Both the position numbers and the translations under genes were made by a program. Positions 25,500 to 37,023 of a stretch of 64,000 nucleotides of DNA are shown here, piece after piece (position 1 is the stretch's first letter; the number at the start of each line of letters is the position of its first letter). The stretch covers positions 29,155,101-29,219,100 of the forward strand of contig CM033396.1 in assembly GCA_019426215.1 (NCBI GenBank), given 5' to 3'. The notes under the pieces were generated by a model that saw only the letters and a program-made list of their open reading frames with translations, searched no databases and was not told where the DNA came from. The stretch comes from Buddleja alternifolia. Taxonomy: Eukaryota > Streptophyta > Magnoliopsida > Lamiales > Scrophulariaceae.

Positions 25500-26460
25500 T
25501 ATGTTGGCTTTAGAGTAAATTAAAATCAAATTTCAATTTACACATAATTAAACTCAATTTAATTATGAAAAATTAAATCCAATCTTAATTCTAATGGGAG
25601 GATTAAATCTAATTTAATAAAAAAGTACATTAAATCTAATTTAATTATGAAAAAATTAAATCCAATCTTAATTTTGATGAGAGGATTAAATCTAATTTAA
25701 TCAAAGTGTAATTAAATTCCATTTAACTACCATGAGTAAATTAAATCCGATTTACTCATATAATTAGATCAAATATAATGATAGAGTGATTAAATTAAAT
25801 GAGAAGATTAAATCTAATTTAATCATTTATGATTAATTCCACAACTTAGATACATTATAATTAAATCAAATTTTAATTTAGATGAAAAGACCAAGTTCTT
25901 TTAAATCAAAGTTGAATTAAATCTAATTTAATTTTAATCATAAATTCAAATATAATTTAATCTTGATGGAGTAATTAAATCTAATTTTACTCATATAATT
26001 ATATCAAACATAATTATAGAGAGATTAAATTAAATGATAAAATCAAATCTAAATTAATCATTTATGATTAATTCCACAATTTAAATACATCATAATCAAA
26101 TCCAATTTAATTTAGATAGAAAGACAAAGTCCTTCTTAATAAAAGTTGAATCAATTCAAAGTTAATTTTAATCATAAATCAAATTTAATTTAATTTTTAT
26201 GGAATAATCAAATATAATTTTTTTTATCCCAACTAAATCCAATTCAATTGAAATAATTAAAGCCAATTTAAATTACAGAAATTGAATATTAAATCTAATT
26301 TAATTGTAACAAATTAAATCTTATTTAATTGTAATAAATTAAATCTTATTTAATTACTACAAAATTAAATATTATTTAATTTCTACAAAATTAAATCTAA
26401 TTTAATTTTGATGTATTGATTAATTCTAATTTAATCAAATTGTCCAATTTTTAAATTGGT
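25500..26460. repeat. AT-rich near-palindromic repeats in the copia-2 leader
   Basis: Many copies of AAATTAAATCTAATTTAAT and variants are spaced through about 1 kb. The unit is nearly its own reverse complement, so neighbouring copies can pair. The copia-3 leader has a shorter, similar block near 37320-37620. Confidence 0.7.
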
Positions 26461-26659
26461 ATGTAGATTATATCAAAAATCATCAACACATTTTAATCCA
26501 ATTAAAAACGAAGATTGTAATTTAAAATAGTCCCGAAACTAACTCAAGAGACTAGTTAAAATTGTATTTGGTTCAAACCCAATGCACATTTAATAAGTTG
26601 TTGGGTATAAGCCCAACAAAATAATTAGGCCAAGCATAAAAGAGAAGCAACAGCATGCT

Positions 26660-26945
26660 GGGTCAAGCCTAAGCTTTTGCAGGCGCTGACGACGCGGCGC
26701 CCAGCGCTACTGGTTGCGGCTCCTACCGCCGCGTCAACGACGACCAATTCTGCCACCGGGAGCGGCGCATCCAGCAACACCTTGCGTCGCACAGTGGCGT
26801 GCTCAAACCAAGGGGCGCAATTTAGGCGGCATGAGGCGGTGTTGTCAGCACCATCATATCCAGACAAAGCGCCGCCTGTTGCTCATGATGGCGGAGCGTT
26901 TACCGCCGCCTTAGCTCAACCGTGCAACATGGTTGCTGCTGTTTG
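26660..26945. repeat. GC-rich island in the copia-2 leader
   Basis: A sharp rise in G+C occurs within very AT-rich DNA, with GACGACGCGGCGCCCAGCGC and other CGCC runs. Open frames on both strands (for example 26677-26946) are Ala-rich and match no known domain, and probably reflect base composition only. Copia-3 has a shorter GC-rich block at 37720-37815 in the same part of its leader. Confidence 0.6.
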
Positions 26946-27178
26946 AAATCACAACAACATTGCTACTTAATTTATCCCGGATCAAATTCATTCATCTTCG
27001 TGCTTCAATTTTTGGATCCAATCAAAAAATTATTCCAGATTGTTACCCAATAAATCTAATTCAAAATCTTTAATAAAATTGTTCTAAACATATTTATTAA
27101 CAATTTTCAAATTTAATTCAAAAAATAAATCCACTAACATAATCATAAATACGTAAAATTATTAAAGCCATTAAAGAT

Positions 27179-27192
27179 GGCTCTGATACTAC
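27179..27192 (-). promoter_or_regulatory. Copia-2 primer-binding site, initiator tRNA-Met type
   Basis: GGCTCTGATACTAC next to the right LTR reads GTAGTATCAGAGCC on the - strand. It is one base from the usual copia site TGGTATCAGAGCC. Confidence 0.8.
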
Positions 27193-28860
27193 TGTTAGGA
27201 ATCCGATCGGATGCGCAGCGGAAGACAAACAATCATGGATTCCTAAAGTCGGATCACTTTATAGCGTCTAATAATTTTATATTTACAGAAACAAGAACAC
27301 AATGATTTACTATTATCGAAGCGTGATTCGTTTCTTGATCTACCGTCTACGCAGCAGTAATCCCCGGGAATCCTGCCTCTAGATATTGTGCCGGAATAAG
27401 ACTTGAAGAAAATCCACCTCCTTTGGCTCCACCATGGCCGACATCTAAAAAGGAAGGGGAGAGAGAATTTTTCTCTTCTTCTTTCTTTGCTGTCAAGTTT
27501 ATTATGAGTGACTTAGGTTTTTCATTTAGGTAGTTAGGTATATATAAGGATTGATGGGCTTGGAATTAATTAACTCCATGAGCCCATCAAACTCCCTTTT
27601 ACACGCCTACCACATCCAAAATTTGGCTAATTTGACTTTCAACTTAGTCCAATTATTAATTAAGTCCAAAATATTTTAATCTAATTAAATTATGATATTA
27701 ATTAATAATCATCTAAATTAAATCATCCAATTATTAATTTAGAATAGGATGACCATAATAAATACATTTAATTATTTATTATTAATTTGTTTCCATTAGT
27801 CTAATTAATTAAATAAATAAATTTGTCCATCAAATGACAAGTTACCTAATATATGTTATTTAACAGCGAAAGAATTTCTTCGCTTAATTCCTTGAAAGCA
27901 CGACTCTCTAGGTTCGTCTCAATTGGCATTGGGAGGACACCAAGGTGAATGTCATCTAGCTAGTCTCATGGACTCACATGGAAACCCAATTGAGATCAAT
28001 TCTAATGGATCATATACGAACTTTAGGTCACAGACAGCCTGTGAGAATAAGTCTTTCACTGTAACATCTCCATCGAGTGAGAGTCATGAATTATGTCAAA
28101 CTCACAGGACTCGATGTTGTGCTTTATGAATCATAGTAAGCTGAAATTTCTGAACTACCCTTACCTACTATATATAACTTAGTTCTCCTACTTTGGCCAA
28201 AGACTTATAATTTCATTTACCTACGATCGTACAGGACGTTAACTCGTTACTACCCGAGACAATGAATCTCATATTGCCAATCATCGAACAATTGCCACTT
28301 ATCCTTCTGAACCGAACTTTGAGGTTGAGCCCACCAAAGAGTGAACTGGATCTAGCTACTCTAATAACTCGTTCAGTTTCACAAGTCCAATCTTCGTGAA
28401 TCCTCAGGTCTAAGGCTCACGCACACAACTGTGACGAGTAATTCAATCATTGACAATCAACGAGTAATTACCCAAGTGATTGATTATAGTGAGCCTTGTT
28501 CGAATATATCAATTCCATTGACATATCTATGACCAAGCTCCCACCATCCAAAGTGACTGACTGACACTCCTTGTCAAAGCTTGCGTTATACAAATCTGGT
28601 CTTAATGTCCAATTAAGACTCTTTAACTTGCAAACTCTAATTTAAGTAAACAAGGAATCGATACTTCTAGTGTCCTTCTCCTCTAAACATTGAGGAGTAG
28701 AAGCTTCCTCTTGATTACTCGGGACTTATTTGTTCAATACTTATATTAATGCCACAAGGATTGATATGGACAAAACAAATGCCTTTATTGATTTGTACAA
28801 TATAAATCAGCGGATCACAAGTTCTAACTTCTCGTTCGCATCGAGGGCACATACCTAACA
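27193..28860 (-). repeat. Copia-2 right LTR (5' LTR in element sense)
   Basis: This 1668-bp LTR runs from TGTTAGGAATCCGATCGG to ACATACCTAACA, and the ATGCT target duplication follows it. Confidence 0.88.
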
Positions 28861-29456
28861 ATGCTTTGTCTTGAAACCTAGAGGAGAGAGATAAAGGTAG
28901 ATCGTAAAATCAAACATCATAATGTAACAATTGACTAGAGATACATTCAATTTGTGTTGTGTGGCTTTTTGTTACAAGATGATCCGATTGAATGTAGGAT
29001 CTTCGTAGACAAGGAATCCCTTTGTTCCTTAACGCATGTTAGTTAATTAAATCTTTGCTATAGAGATATAGGAAGTTATTAACTAGTGTAGGATTGTTAT
29101 TTTAAGAGATTTGGTATTGAGTACCTTAGGAGATTTCGACATAACAAGAGCGTTCTAGTAATCCGGATAATTAAGAATTTATAAGCACTAAATAGAACAT
29201 TGTAGGAACATAGCCCAATCATATCTCTCCATTTGATATTTAGCTTATTTTCATATTGTTGTCCTTAGTTTATTTCTTTGTTTTTGATAATTAGTTAAAT
29301 CATCCTTATATCAACCGACCTAACTTAGAAATGGATAAAATAGTAATCTCTGTACTTAGGTTATAGAGTTCCCTGTGGAAACGATAAAACCCCGGACTTA
29401 ATAACCACTCTACTATTTGTGCGACTTTGTTCTGTTGCTAGGTTTTTATCGTGCCA
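28861..29456 (+). repeat. Gypsy 3' LTR, second part
   Basis: The LTR resumes ATGCTTTGTCTTGAAACC, as in 10211-10228 of the 5' LTR, and ends TTATCGTGCCA at 29456. The GCATC target duplication follows, and copia-1 resumes. Confidence 0.87.
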
Positions 29457-31242
29457 GCATCAAATACATCTCTGCTTGCATAGCTTCGCGCCATTTTGCA
29501 ACATCTGTATCCACCACCGTCTGATCATAAGTAGAGGGATCATCTCCATGGCCGCTCCCTTTACAACATCATGGAGACCCAGATCCTTCTATAGTAGATA
29601 GCTATGTCTCTCAGGTGGCTGAGGTACTCTACCAGATCTACGCGGTTGTGGTTGTGCTACAATTGGGTCGGTTCTTGCTTCATGTGCAGATGTATCCAAA
29701 GGAGTCTCGCTTTGTGTTCAAAAACAATCTTTCTACCTGCTCCACCTTCTCGAATGAACTCTTCTTCGAGAAATTAGGCTTGTAGAGCTACAATGATTCT
29801 CTGATCATCGTGCAGTTAGAAGAAGTATCCCATCGAATGCTCGGGATTACCAACAAAATGTTTTTTCAAGGACCTAGCCTCCAACTTTTCTACTTTAGTC
29901 TTCTTGACATAATTAATCTGGACATCTCCAAATCTTAATGTGGTTAAGATTGGGCTTCCTATTTCTCCATATCTCATATGGAGTCATTGGAATGGACTTA
30001 GAGGGAAATCTACTTAAGATGTGTGCAACAGTAAGGAGTGCATGAACCCACAATGAAATAAGTAAGTTAGTGTAGCTGAGAATAGAACAAACCATGTCCA
30101 ACAAGGTAGGATTCCTTTGTTCAGCTACTCTATTCAGCTGTGGTGTTGCTAGAGGTGTGAGTTATAACACTATGCCTTGCTCTCTGAGGTACTCATCAAA
30201 GTCAGCAACCATATATTCTCCTCCACGATCCGACCATATGTTGCCCAGTTTGATTTTCCAGTAAAGCCTTGAATTCTTTAAATCTTTCAATGGATTTAGA
30301 CTTATGCCTCATCAAATACATTAGACCAAACCTATAATGGTCATTAGTGAATGGATGAAGTAGTGGAAGCCTCCATGAGCCATTTCATTAAATGGCCCAC
30401 AAACATCGGTATGCACTATGCCTAAGACTTCTGCGGCCCTTTCAAAAGTCCAAGTGAAGGATGATCTAGCCATCTTGCCCATGAGACTAGATTCACATGT
30501 AGAATAGGGAACTGATACCAATGGGCCTATTAGCCCTTCTTTCTCCATCTTATGAATCTTATGTTCACCAGCATGGCATAGTCTAAGGTGTCATATTAGT
30601 CTTTGGTTAGTTTCTTGCCTACCACATTTCCCAGTCATAGTATTAACTACACATCCATTTTGGAGATTATTGTAATACGAACCATTTACTAAAGTAGCAG
30701 AGCCTACTAATATATTACCATAATAAATATTTCAATGCTTATCAATAAAATGGAAAGTATAACCACGTTTAACTAAAGCATGAATGAAAACTATGTTCTT
30801 AAGCCCCTTGGGAAAAACCAAAATATTATCCAAAATAAGTAAATGTCCAAAAAATAAAAATAATGAGGTATATCCAATTCCAGTTGTTGTGATGCTCTGT
30901 CCGCTGCCTACTTTAATCTTCACCTCATCATGGCCCAACTTCCTTCTTCGTAGCAGATCCTGATCCATACAATATATGTGAGTGTTCCACGAAGTGGAAT
31001 AAACGGTCATAAAATAATTAGTTTCAAAAACATAAAGTTCTGTATCTAATGCGCCTCGGTCCATATTCGGATAGTTCCTCTTCCAGTGGCCTAACTCACA
31101 ATAGTGCAGGCATCTATCCAACTTCTTTGGCCCCTTACATTTATGAACCACATGAGCCTTCCTCTTTCCCTTATCAACGTCACTCTAAACTCCAAGCCCA
31201 CAAGTTTAGTTGTTGGTTTTCTTCTTGTCCTTAGCCTTTTTG
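29457..31242 (-). pseudogene. Copia-1 linker, integrase, protease and zinc knuckle, degenerate
   Basis: On the - strand, 29457-29900 is the RT N-terminus and linker. 29913-30104 is the integrase end (SKSIPMTPYEIWRNRKPNL). 30321-30548 is the pre-integrase and integrase start (MEKEGLIGPL, FERAAEVLGIVHTDVCGPF). 30732-31151 has the CLHYCELGHWKRNY knuckle, whose last Cys is lost, then VKIKVGSGQSITTTGIGYTS of the protease region. The DSGA active-site stretch is altered. The coding continues at 45731 beyond copia-3. Confidence 0.82.
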
Positions 31243-32925
31243 TGTTGTGAATCCTGGTTCATTCGCAGTGGAAACAAAAAACATATCCGGATTCACAATC
31301 AGATCACTTTTGGGTTTTAATGATTTTATTAATAACGAAAAAGATGAAATTAAATTTAATCTAATTACTAACCTTTTTGATGAATCAAACTCTTAATCTA
31401 CGGGGTAGCAGCAATTGTGTAATTCCTGCCTCTTGATATCACGTAGGAAGAAACTTGAAGAAAATTCAACCTCCTCTAACTTTTTAGAGGCCGACGGCTA
31501 CTGAAGGGCGAGGGAAGAGAGTTTTTTCTCTTCTTCTTTCTTTGTTGTCAAGTCTATAGTGAGAGTCTCTGATTTTTCAACTAGGTAGTTAGGTATATAT
31601 AAGGAGTGATGGGTTTGGAATTAATTAATTACTTGAGCTCATCAAACTCCTCATCACACGTCTATCTCCATCCTATATGAGCTATGTTGACTTTCAACTT
31701 AGTCCAATTATTAATTAAGCCCAATATATTTTAATCTAATTAAAATATAATATTAATTAATAATCTTCCAAATTAAATAATCCAACAATTAATTTTGGAT
31801 AGGATGACCATAATAAATACATCTAATTATGTATTATTAATCTATTTCCATTAATTTAATTAATCAAATAAATTAATTTGTTCATCAAATGACAAATTAC
31901 CTAATTTATGTATTTGACAACGAAAGAATTTTCTCGCTCAATTCCTTTAAAGTGCGACTCTCTAGGTTTGTCTTAATTGGCATTGGGAAGAAACCAAGGA
32001 TGTGAGTGTCACCTAGCCAGTCTCGTGGACTAACATCGAAACTCAATTGAGATCAAATCTAATAGATCATAAACGAACCTTTAGGTCACAGACACCCTGT
32101 GAATATAAACTTTTCACTGCAACATCCTGATCAAGTGAGACTCATGGTATGTGTCAAACTCACAGAACTTGATGGTGTGCTCAATAAATCATAATAAGAT
32201 AAAATGACTAAACTACCCTTATGTACTATACACAAGTTAGTTTTCCTGCTTTGGCTGAAGACTTATAATTTTATTTACCTTCCATCGCACAGGATGTGAA
32301 CGCGTTTACTACTCGAGACAGTGTATCCCATATTGGCAATCACCGAACAATTGCTACTTGCCTATCTGAATCGCACTTTGAGGTTGATCCCATTGAAGGG
32401 TGAATTGGATCTTACTACTCTATTACCACATTTAGTGTCACAAGTACAATCTTTGTGAACCCTCAGGTCAAAGGTTCACGCACACTACTGTGACCAGTAA
32501 CTCAATCATTGACAGTCACCAAATAATTACCCATGTGATTGAATTATGGCGAGCCATGTTTGAATATATTAATTCCATTGATATATCTATGGCACAAGCT
32601 TCCACTATCTAAAGTGACCGACTGACACTCCTTGTCAAAGCTTGTGTCATATAATTTTGGTCATAATGCCCGATTAAGACTCTTCAACTTGTGAACTCTA
32701 GTTTAAGTAATCAAGGAATTGACACTTCTAGTGTCGTTCTTCTCAAACCATGAGGAGTAGAAGTCCCTCTTGATTACTCGAAACTTATTTGTTCAATACT
32801 TGTATTAATGTCATCAAGATTGATATGAACAAAACAAATGCCATTATTAAACAAATTTGTGCAACATAACACTAAATGCCCTAGTAATCTAATTCCTCTA
32901 TGGCATGGAGGGCATAATCCTAACA
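31243..32925 (-). repeat. Copia-3 left LTR (3' LTR in element sense)
   Basis: This 1683-bp LTR runs from TGTTGTGAATCCTGG to GGGCATAATCCTAACA and is followed by the polypurine tract ATCTCCCACTTGCACTC (32926-32942). Its two ends match 38076-38226 and 45286-45725. Confidence 0.88.
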
Positions 32926-34900
32926 ATCTCCCACTTGCACTCAGTGTCAATCGCTATGGTATTTCATACCCATCTTCTCAAGATGTGGCTCTATCACCGC
33001 CTGTGATAGTGGCTTGATCAGTGGGTCAGCAACATTACTTGCTGAATCTATTCTCGGCACGACGATGTCACCTCTTCCAACGATAGCTATAATGATGTGA
33101 TATCTCCTCTCAATGTGTTTGGATTTATTGTGAGACCTTGGTTCCTTACCCTGCGCGATGGCGCCATTCTTGTCACAATAAAGTGGCAATGGGAGCTCCA
33201 TACTAGGAACCACTTGAAGTTCATCCGCAAACTTCTTTATCCAAACAGCCTCCTTGGCAACCTCTGAGACAGCCACATACTCATCTTTGGTGGCTGAATT
33301 AGCAGATGTGCTTTGCTTAGCACTTTTCCAAGTTACTACTCCAACATTTAAAGTGAATACAAAGCCCGAGGTAGATTTGCGGTCATCAACGTCTAACTAA
33401 AAGTTAGAGTCAGTGTAACCTTCCACCTTCAGTTCCCCATCTCTATATGTCAAACACATATCCTTAGTTCTTCTCAAGTATTTAAGATACACTTTATAGC
33501 AATCCAATGTTTTTCCCCTGGGTTAGCTTGAAACCTACTCACCACGCTCACAACATACGCAATGTTCGATCTCGTGCATGACATGGCCTACATGAGACTT
33601 CCTATAGAAGATGCATAGAGGACTCCATTCATTCTCTTAACATCATCCTCACTTTGAGGACTCATCGATTTAGAGAGATCGAGTCCATGTCTCATGGGCA
33701 AGAGGCCTCTTTTAGAATCTTCCATTCTGAATCTTTTCAGAACCTTTTCTAAATAGTGGACTTGGGAGAGACCCATCTTCCTATTCGCTCCATCCCTATA
33801 AATGCGGATTCCAATGATATAAGTCACTTCATGTAAGTCTTTTATGGAGAACGTGCTTGAAAGCCATCCTTTGACCGAATTCAATAGGCCTATATCATTT
33901 CCTATCAGTAGAATGTCATCTACGTGTAAGACTAGAAATGATATTTTACTACCACTAGATTTTTTATAAACGCATGGTTCATCTTCATTCTTGATGAACC
34001 CATAATTCCGAACTTCCTCATCAAAACAAAGATTCCAGCTCTACGATGCTTGTTTAAGTCCACAAATTGATTTATTCAATTTACACACCATATGAGAATC
34101 TTCATTAGACACGAAACCTTTGGGCTATTCTATATAGATGTCCTCCTCGAGGAATCTATTCAAGAACATGGTCTTCACATCCATTTGGATTTCATAGTCT
34201 AGGTGTGTGGCTATTGCAAGTAGAATTCTGATGGATCTGATCATGGCAATGGGAGAGAAGGTTTTCTCATAGTCAATGCCCTCTTTTTGGCAATAGTCTT
34301 TTGCCTCAAGCCTAGTTTTAAAGATATCCACTTTGGCATCCGAACCAATCTTTCTCTTGTAAATCCACTTGCAACCTATTGGTGCAATACCCCTAGGGCG
34401 GTCTACCAGAGTCTAGATTTAGTTCGAGTACATCGAATCCATCTCTGCCTCTATAGCCTTAAGCCATTTCGCAAAATCTATATCCACCATTGCATGTTCA
34501 AAAGTAGAGGGATCATCTCATTAGTTTTCTTCCGCTATGGCATACAAATTATGCTCTGCCTGTAGCAGATAACCATATCTCTCTCAATCGGTAGAGATGC
34601 TCTACTCGATTTACGCAATGGCGGTTGCATTTGGATAGGTTCATTTTGAGTCTCTTGAATAGTGGTCTAAGGGATTTCGTTTTGTTCTTCCAGAACAATC
34701 TTTCTTCCTACACCACCTTCTCGAACGAACTCATCTTCGAGAAAGTACGCATGCAGTTCCACAATGACTCTTTAATCATCGTGCAGGTAGAAGAGGTATC
34801 CCATAGAATCTTCTGAAAAACCAACGAATCAACCTTTTAAAGATTTATCTTCCAATTTTTCCATCTTTGTCTTTTTCAATAAGCTGGACAACCCCATATC
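32926..34900 (-). pseudogene. Copia-3 RNase H, reverse transcriptase and linker, degenerate
   Basis: On the - strand, 32947-33276 is the RNase H end, with AVSEVAKEAVWIKKF, CDKNGAIAQGKEPRSHNKSK and SNVADPLIKPL. 33588-33884 and 34125-34331 are RT pieces, with SIKDLHEVTYIIGIRIYRDG and YCQKEGIDYEKTFSPIA. The RT active-site stretch lies near 33900-33930. The linker runs to about 34900. Several stops and shifts break the frame. Confidence 0.82.
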
Positions 34901-35640
34901 CTTATGTGTTTAAGACTTGGCGTCTTTCCATTCCATATCTGATAAGGAGATTTAGGAACAGACCTAGATGGACATCTATTCAAAATGTGGGTTGATGTAA
35001 GCAATGCATGGGCCCACAACGATATGGGAAGGTCCATGTAGCTGAGCATTGATCAAACCATATAGAATAGTGTTCTATTTCGTCGCTCGGGTACCCCCAT
35101 TAAGTTGTGGAGTCACAGGTGGAGTTAATTGTAATACAATTTCATGTTCAATTAAGAACTCACCAAATTCGGCAATCATGTATTCTCCACCTCGATCAAA
35201 TCGTAGTGTTTTGATATGTTTGCCAATTTGATTTTCAACTAAGGCCTTGAACTCTTTGAACCATTCAATAGATTTAGACTTATAAGTCATTAAGTATACG
35301 AGACCATACCTAGAATGATCATTAGTAAATCTTATGAAGTATTTAAAATCTCCACGAGCTATTTCACCGAAAGGCCCAGAAATGTCAGTATGTATTAAAC
35401 CAAGGACTTCATTGGCTCGTTCAAAATGCCTCGTGAAGGATGACCTAGTTATTTTACCTTTGAGATAAGATTTGCAAGTGGGAAATGAGTCCGACCTTAA
35501 TGTGCTTATTAGCCCATCTTTCTCAAGCTTGCGAATTTTGTACTCTCCGGCGTGACCTAGTCTCAGATGCCAGATGAGTCTTTGGTTTGTCCTAGACATA
35601 CCTTGTTTCTTGGTGATTGTATTCACAATACATTTATTTT
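34901..35640 (-). pseudogene. Copia-3 pre-integrase and integrase
   Basis: The longest piece, 35075-35626, has WHLRLGHAGEYKIRKLEKDG of the zinc-binding N-terminus and TCKSYLKGK, in which the first Cys of the CXXC pair is kept and the second is Tyr. It continues with GLIHTDISGPFGE and FTNDHSRYGLVYLM, then LRFDRGGEYM of the catalytic core. A frame break follows the core, and the integrase end lies at 34901-35070. Confidence 0.85.
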
Positions 35641-35672
35641 GGATAATTAAGTAGTATAAACCATTTAATCAT

Positions 35673-36326
35673 TTAGTCCTGGGCACTAATCAGTTCGTTC
35701 ATCAGCCCAGCTAGAGTACATTCGATTTCATTCATATTGAAGATCACTATGAACTGGGAAAAAGAGCTAGGGAGTGATTGTAGGATGAGATCAGTCCGAA
35801 GGTGAAAGTCCATGAAGAAATCGAGAGCTTCCAATCTCTCTATCATGGAAATCATTTTGAGTAAGTAGTCTTCTACTTTCTCTCCTTCTCCCATCCTAGC
35901 TTTAAAGATCTCTCTCTAAATCTCATATCAAGCAGTCCTATTGTGCTCTTCATAAAGCTTCTTGAGATACATCATGATCGACCTCGAGTCATCCATGTTC
36001 TCTTGGGAACTTTGCAGTTCATTATTCATGGAGCCAAGCTTGTAACCCTGAACACGAATGTCGTCCTTACACCAGGTGTTCTAGGCCTCACATGCATCGT
36101 CCTCAGCATCTTTAGTTAGGGTTGCGGGCTTATCAGCTTCGAGTACATAGCTAAGGGACTCTAGACTTAGGACAATACTTAAGTTCCTGAGCCAGTCAGT
36201 GTAATTTGGTCCAGTGAAGACGTTTTCCTCAAGCAATATAGAAAGCATGTTATTAACCATTTTTCTAGAGATAAATAAATAACTGTAGAGAATAAAGAAA
36301 GATCCGTTTAGGTTATTATGTTGCAC
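35673..36326 (-). pseudogene. Copia-3 gag, degenerate
   Basis: The N-terminus at 36081-36326 has NVFTGPNYTDWLRNLSIVLS and SYVLEADKPA. The middle is broken by stops. 35673-35894 has GEKVEDYLLKMISMIERLEA, DFHLRTDLILQSLPSSFSQF and the gag C-terminal part. It stops just 46 bp before the integrase frame, so the zinc knuckle and protease have been deleted. Confidence 0.83.
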
Positions 36327-36456
36327 ACCAAGTAAAATTAAACAGGACTTTGAATTTTCACTTGGCTCCTACTATGTTTTTCGAATCATTGCACTTCGAT
36401 AGAAATATTCAAAAATCTCATTGGAAAGACTTCGTAGTGAGTTATTGAATTCTTAA

Positions 36457-36697
36457 ATAAATCAGATGAGTTACAACCCTTTAACGATATATGGCTCACT
36501 AAATTTATTAAAGTGGCATTCCTTGCCAGCATCGTCAAACATGCGATTCAATCTTTAGTTTGGCTCATAGATCACATGACCGCAACCCTTTAACGATATG
36601 TAGGTTGTGATGTATCTGAACTTAGGCCCATCAACTCCTATCAATCTAACAATTGAATTCCATCTTGCAACCCTCAGTCGATATATGGGATGGAATT
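36457..36697 (-). promoter_or_regulatory. Leader stem-loop array of copia-3
   Basis: This is the same three-hairpin layout as in copia-2. Hairpin 1 (36457-36508) keeps ATAAAT/ATTTAT. Hairpin 2 (36569-36617) is weaker. Hairpin 3 (36656-36697) pairs AATTCCATC with GATGGAATT, where copia-2 has AATTCCACC with GGTGGAATT. The loops carry AACGATATAT or CGATATATGG next to CAACCC. Confidence 0.68.
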
Positions 36698-36999
36698 TGT
36701 TTCGATTGATGGCATCTAATGGACTTAAAGAATTTAAATGAATATCACTTTGCATAACCCCCACTTACTGGAAAGAAATTATGCACCTAAACATTAATTT
36801 AATTCTCCTAAGTTTGATGGAGAGCCGGGACATCAAATTCTCCTTTATTTTAAATTCAGTAGTTAGTTCAATGGGAGAATTTTGCGTTTATTTGGTCTCA
36901 CTTTCTACTTTTATCCATTTATAGCGCGCATACATGGATTATAAAAAATAGAAAACGTCTAGCAATTCTATCACAAATGCTGCCCGTGGACTTTTCTAG

Positions 37000-37023
37000 A
37001 TTGAGTCAAGCCAATGGCTCAAT
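37000..37023 (-). promoter_or_regulatory. Conserved 24-nt leader hairpin of copia-3
   Basis: In RNA sense ATTGAG pairs with CTCAAT around CCATTGGCTTGA. It matches the copia-4 hairpin and differs from copia-2 by a paired change. Confidence 0.65.

Larger units (their letters stand above)
24541..27178 (-). other. Copia-2 untranslated leader
   Basis: This 2.6-kb region lies between the primer-binding site and gag. In RNA sense it starts with a GC-rich island (26660-26945), runs through an AT-rich repeat block (25500-26460), and ends with a row of stem-loops (24679-24917) just before gag. A smaller conserved hairpin is at 25212-25235. No coding sequence is convincing. A leader of this length is known from BARE/Angela-type copia elements. 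Confidence 0.7.
17645..28860 (-). mobile_element. Copia-2: full-length but defective copia element inside the gypsy 3' LTR
   Basis: This 11,216-bp element has two LTRs (17645-19376 and 27193-28860) starting TGTTAGGAAT and ending CTAACA. The target duplication is ATACT (17640-17644) and ATGCT (28861-28865). The gypsy 5' LTR has ATGCT at the matching place, so the left copy has mutated. The internal order on the - strand is PBS, long leader, gag remnant, protease, integrase, RT, RNase H, polypurine tract. A 2.1-kb insert sits between integrase and RT. Gag and the integrase core have large deletions. Confidence 0.88.
9378..29456 (+). mobile_element. Athila-like Ty3/gypsy retrotransposon inserted in copia-1
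   Basis: LTRs begin TGATATGTCC (9378) and TGATAAGTCC (16789) and end in CA (10806 and 29456). The 5-bp target duplication GCATC is at 9373-9377 and 29457-29461. The primer-binding site resembles tRNA-Asp and the gag region carries AITLRSGK, a hallmark of the Athila/Tat group. The element contains a solo LTR (15093-16696) and copia-2 (17645-28860). Without them it would be about 7.2 kb. The reverse transcriptase, RNase H and integrase are missing, so it is a deletion derivative. Confidence 0.88.

Noticed and set aside
26677..26946. Ala-rich open frames on both strands in the GC-rich island
   Set aside because: No domain, no splice support, and the frames follow from base composition inside a retrotransposon leader.
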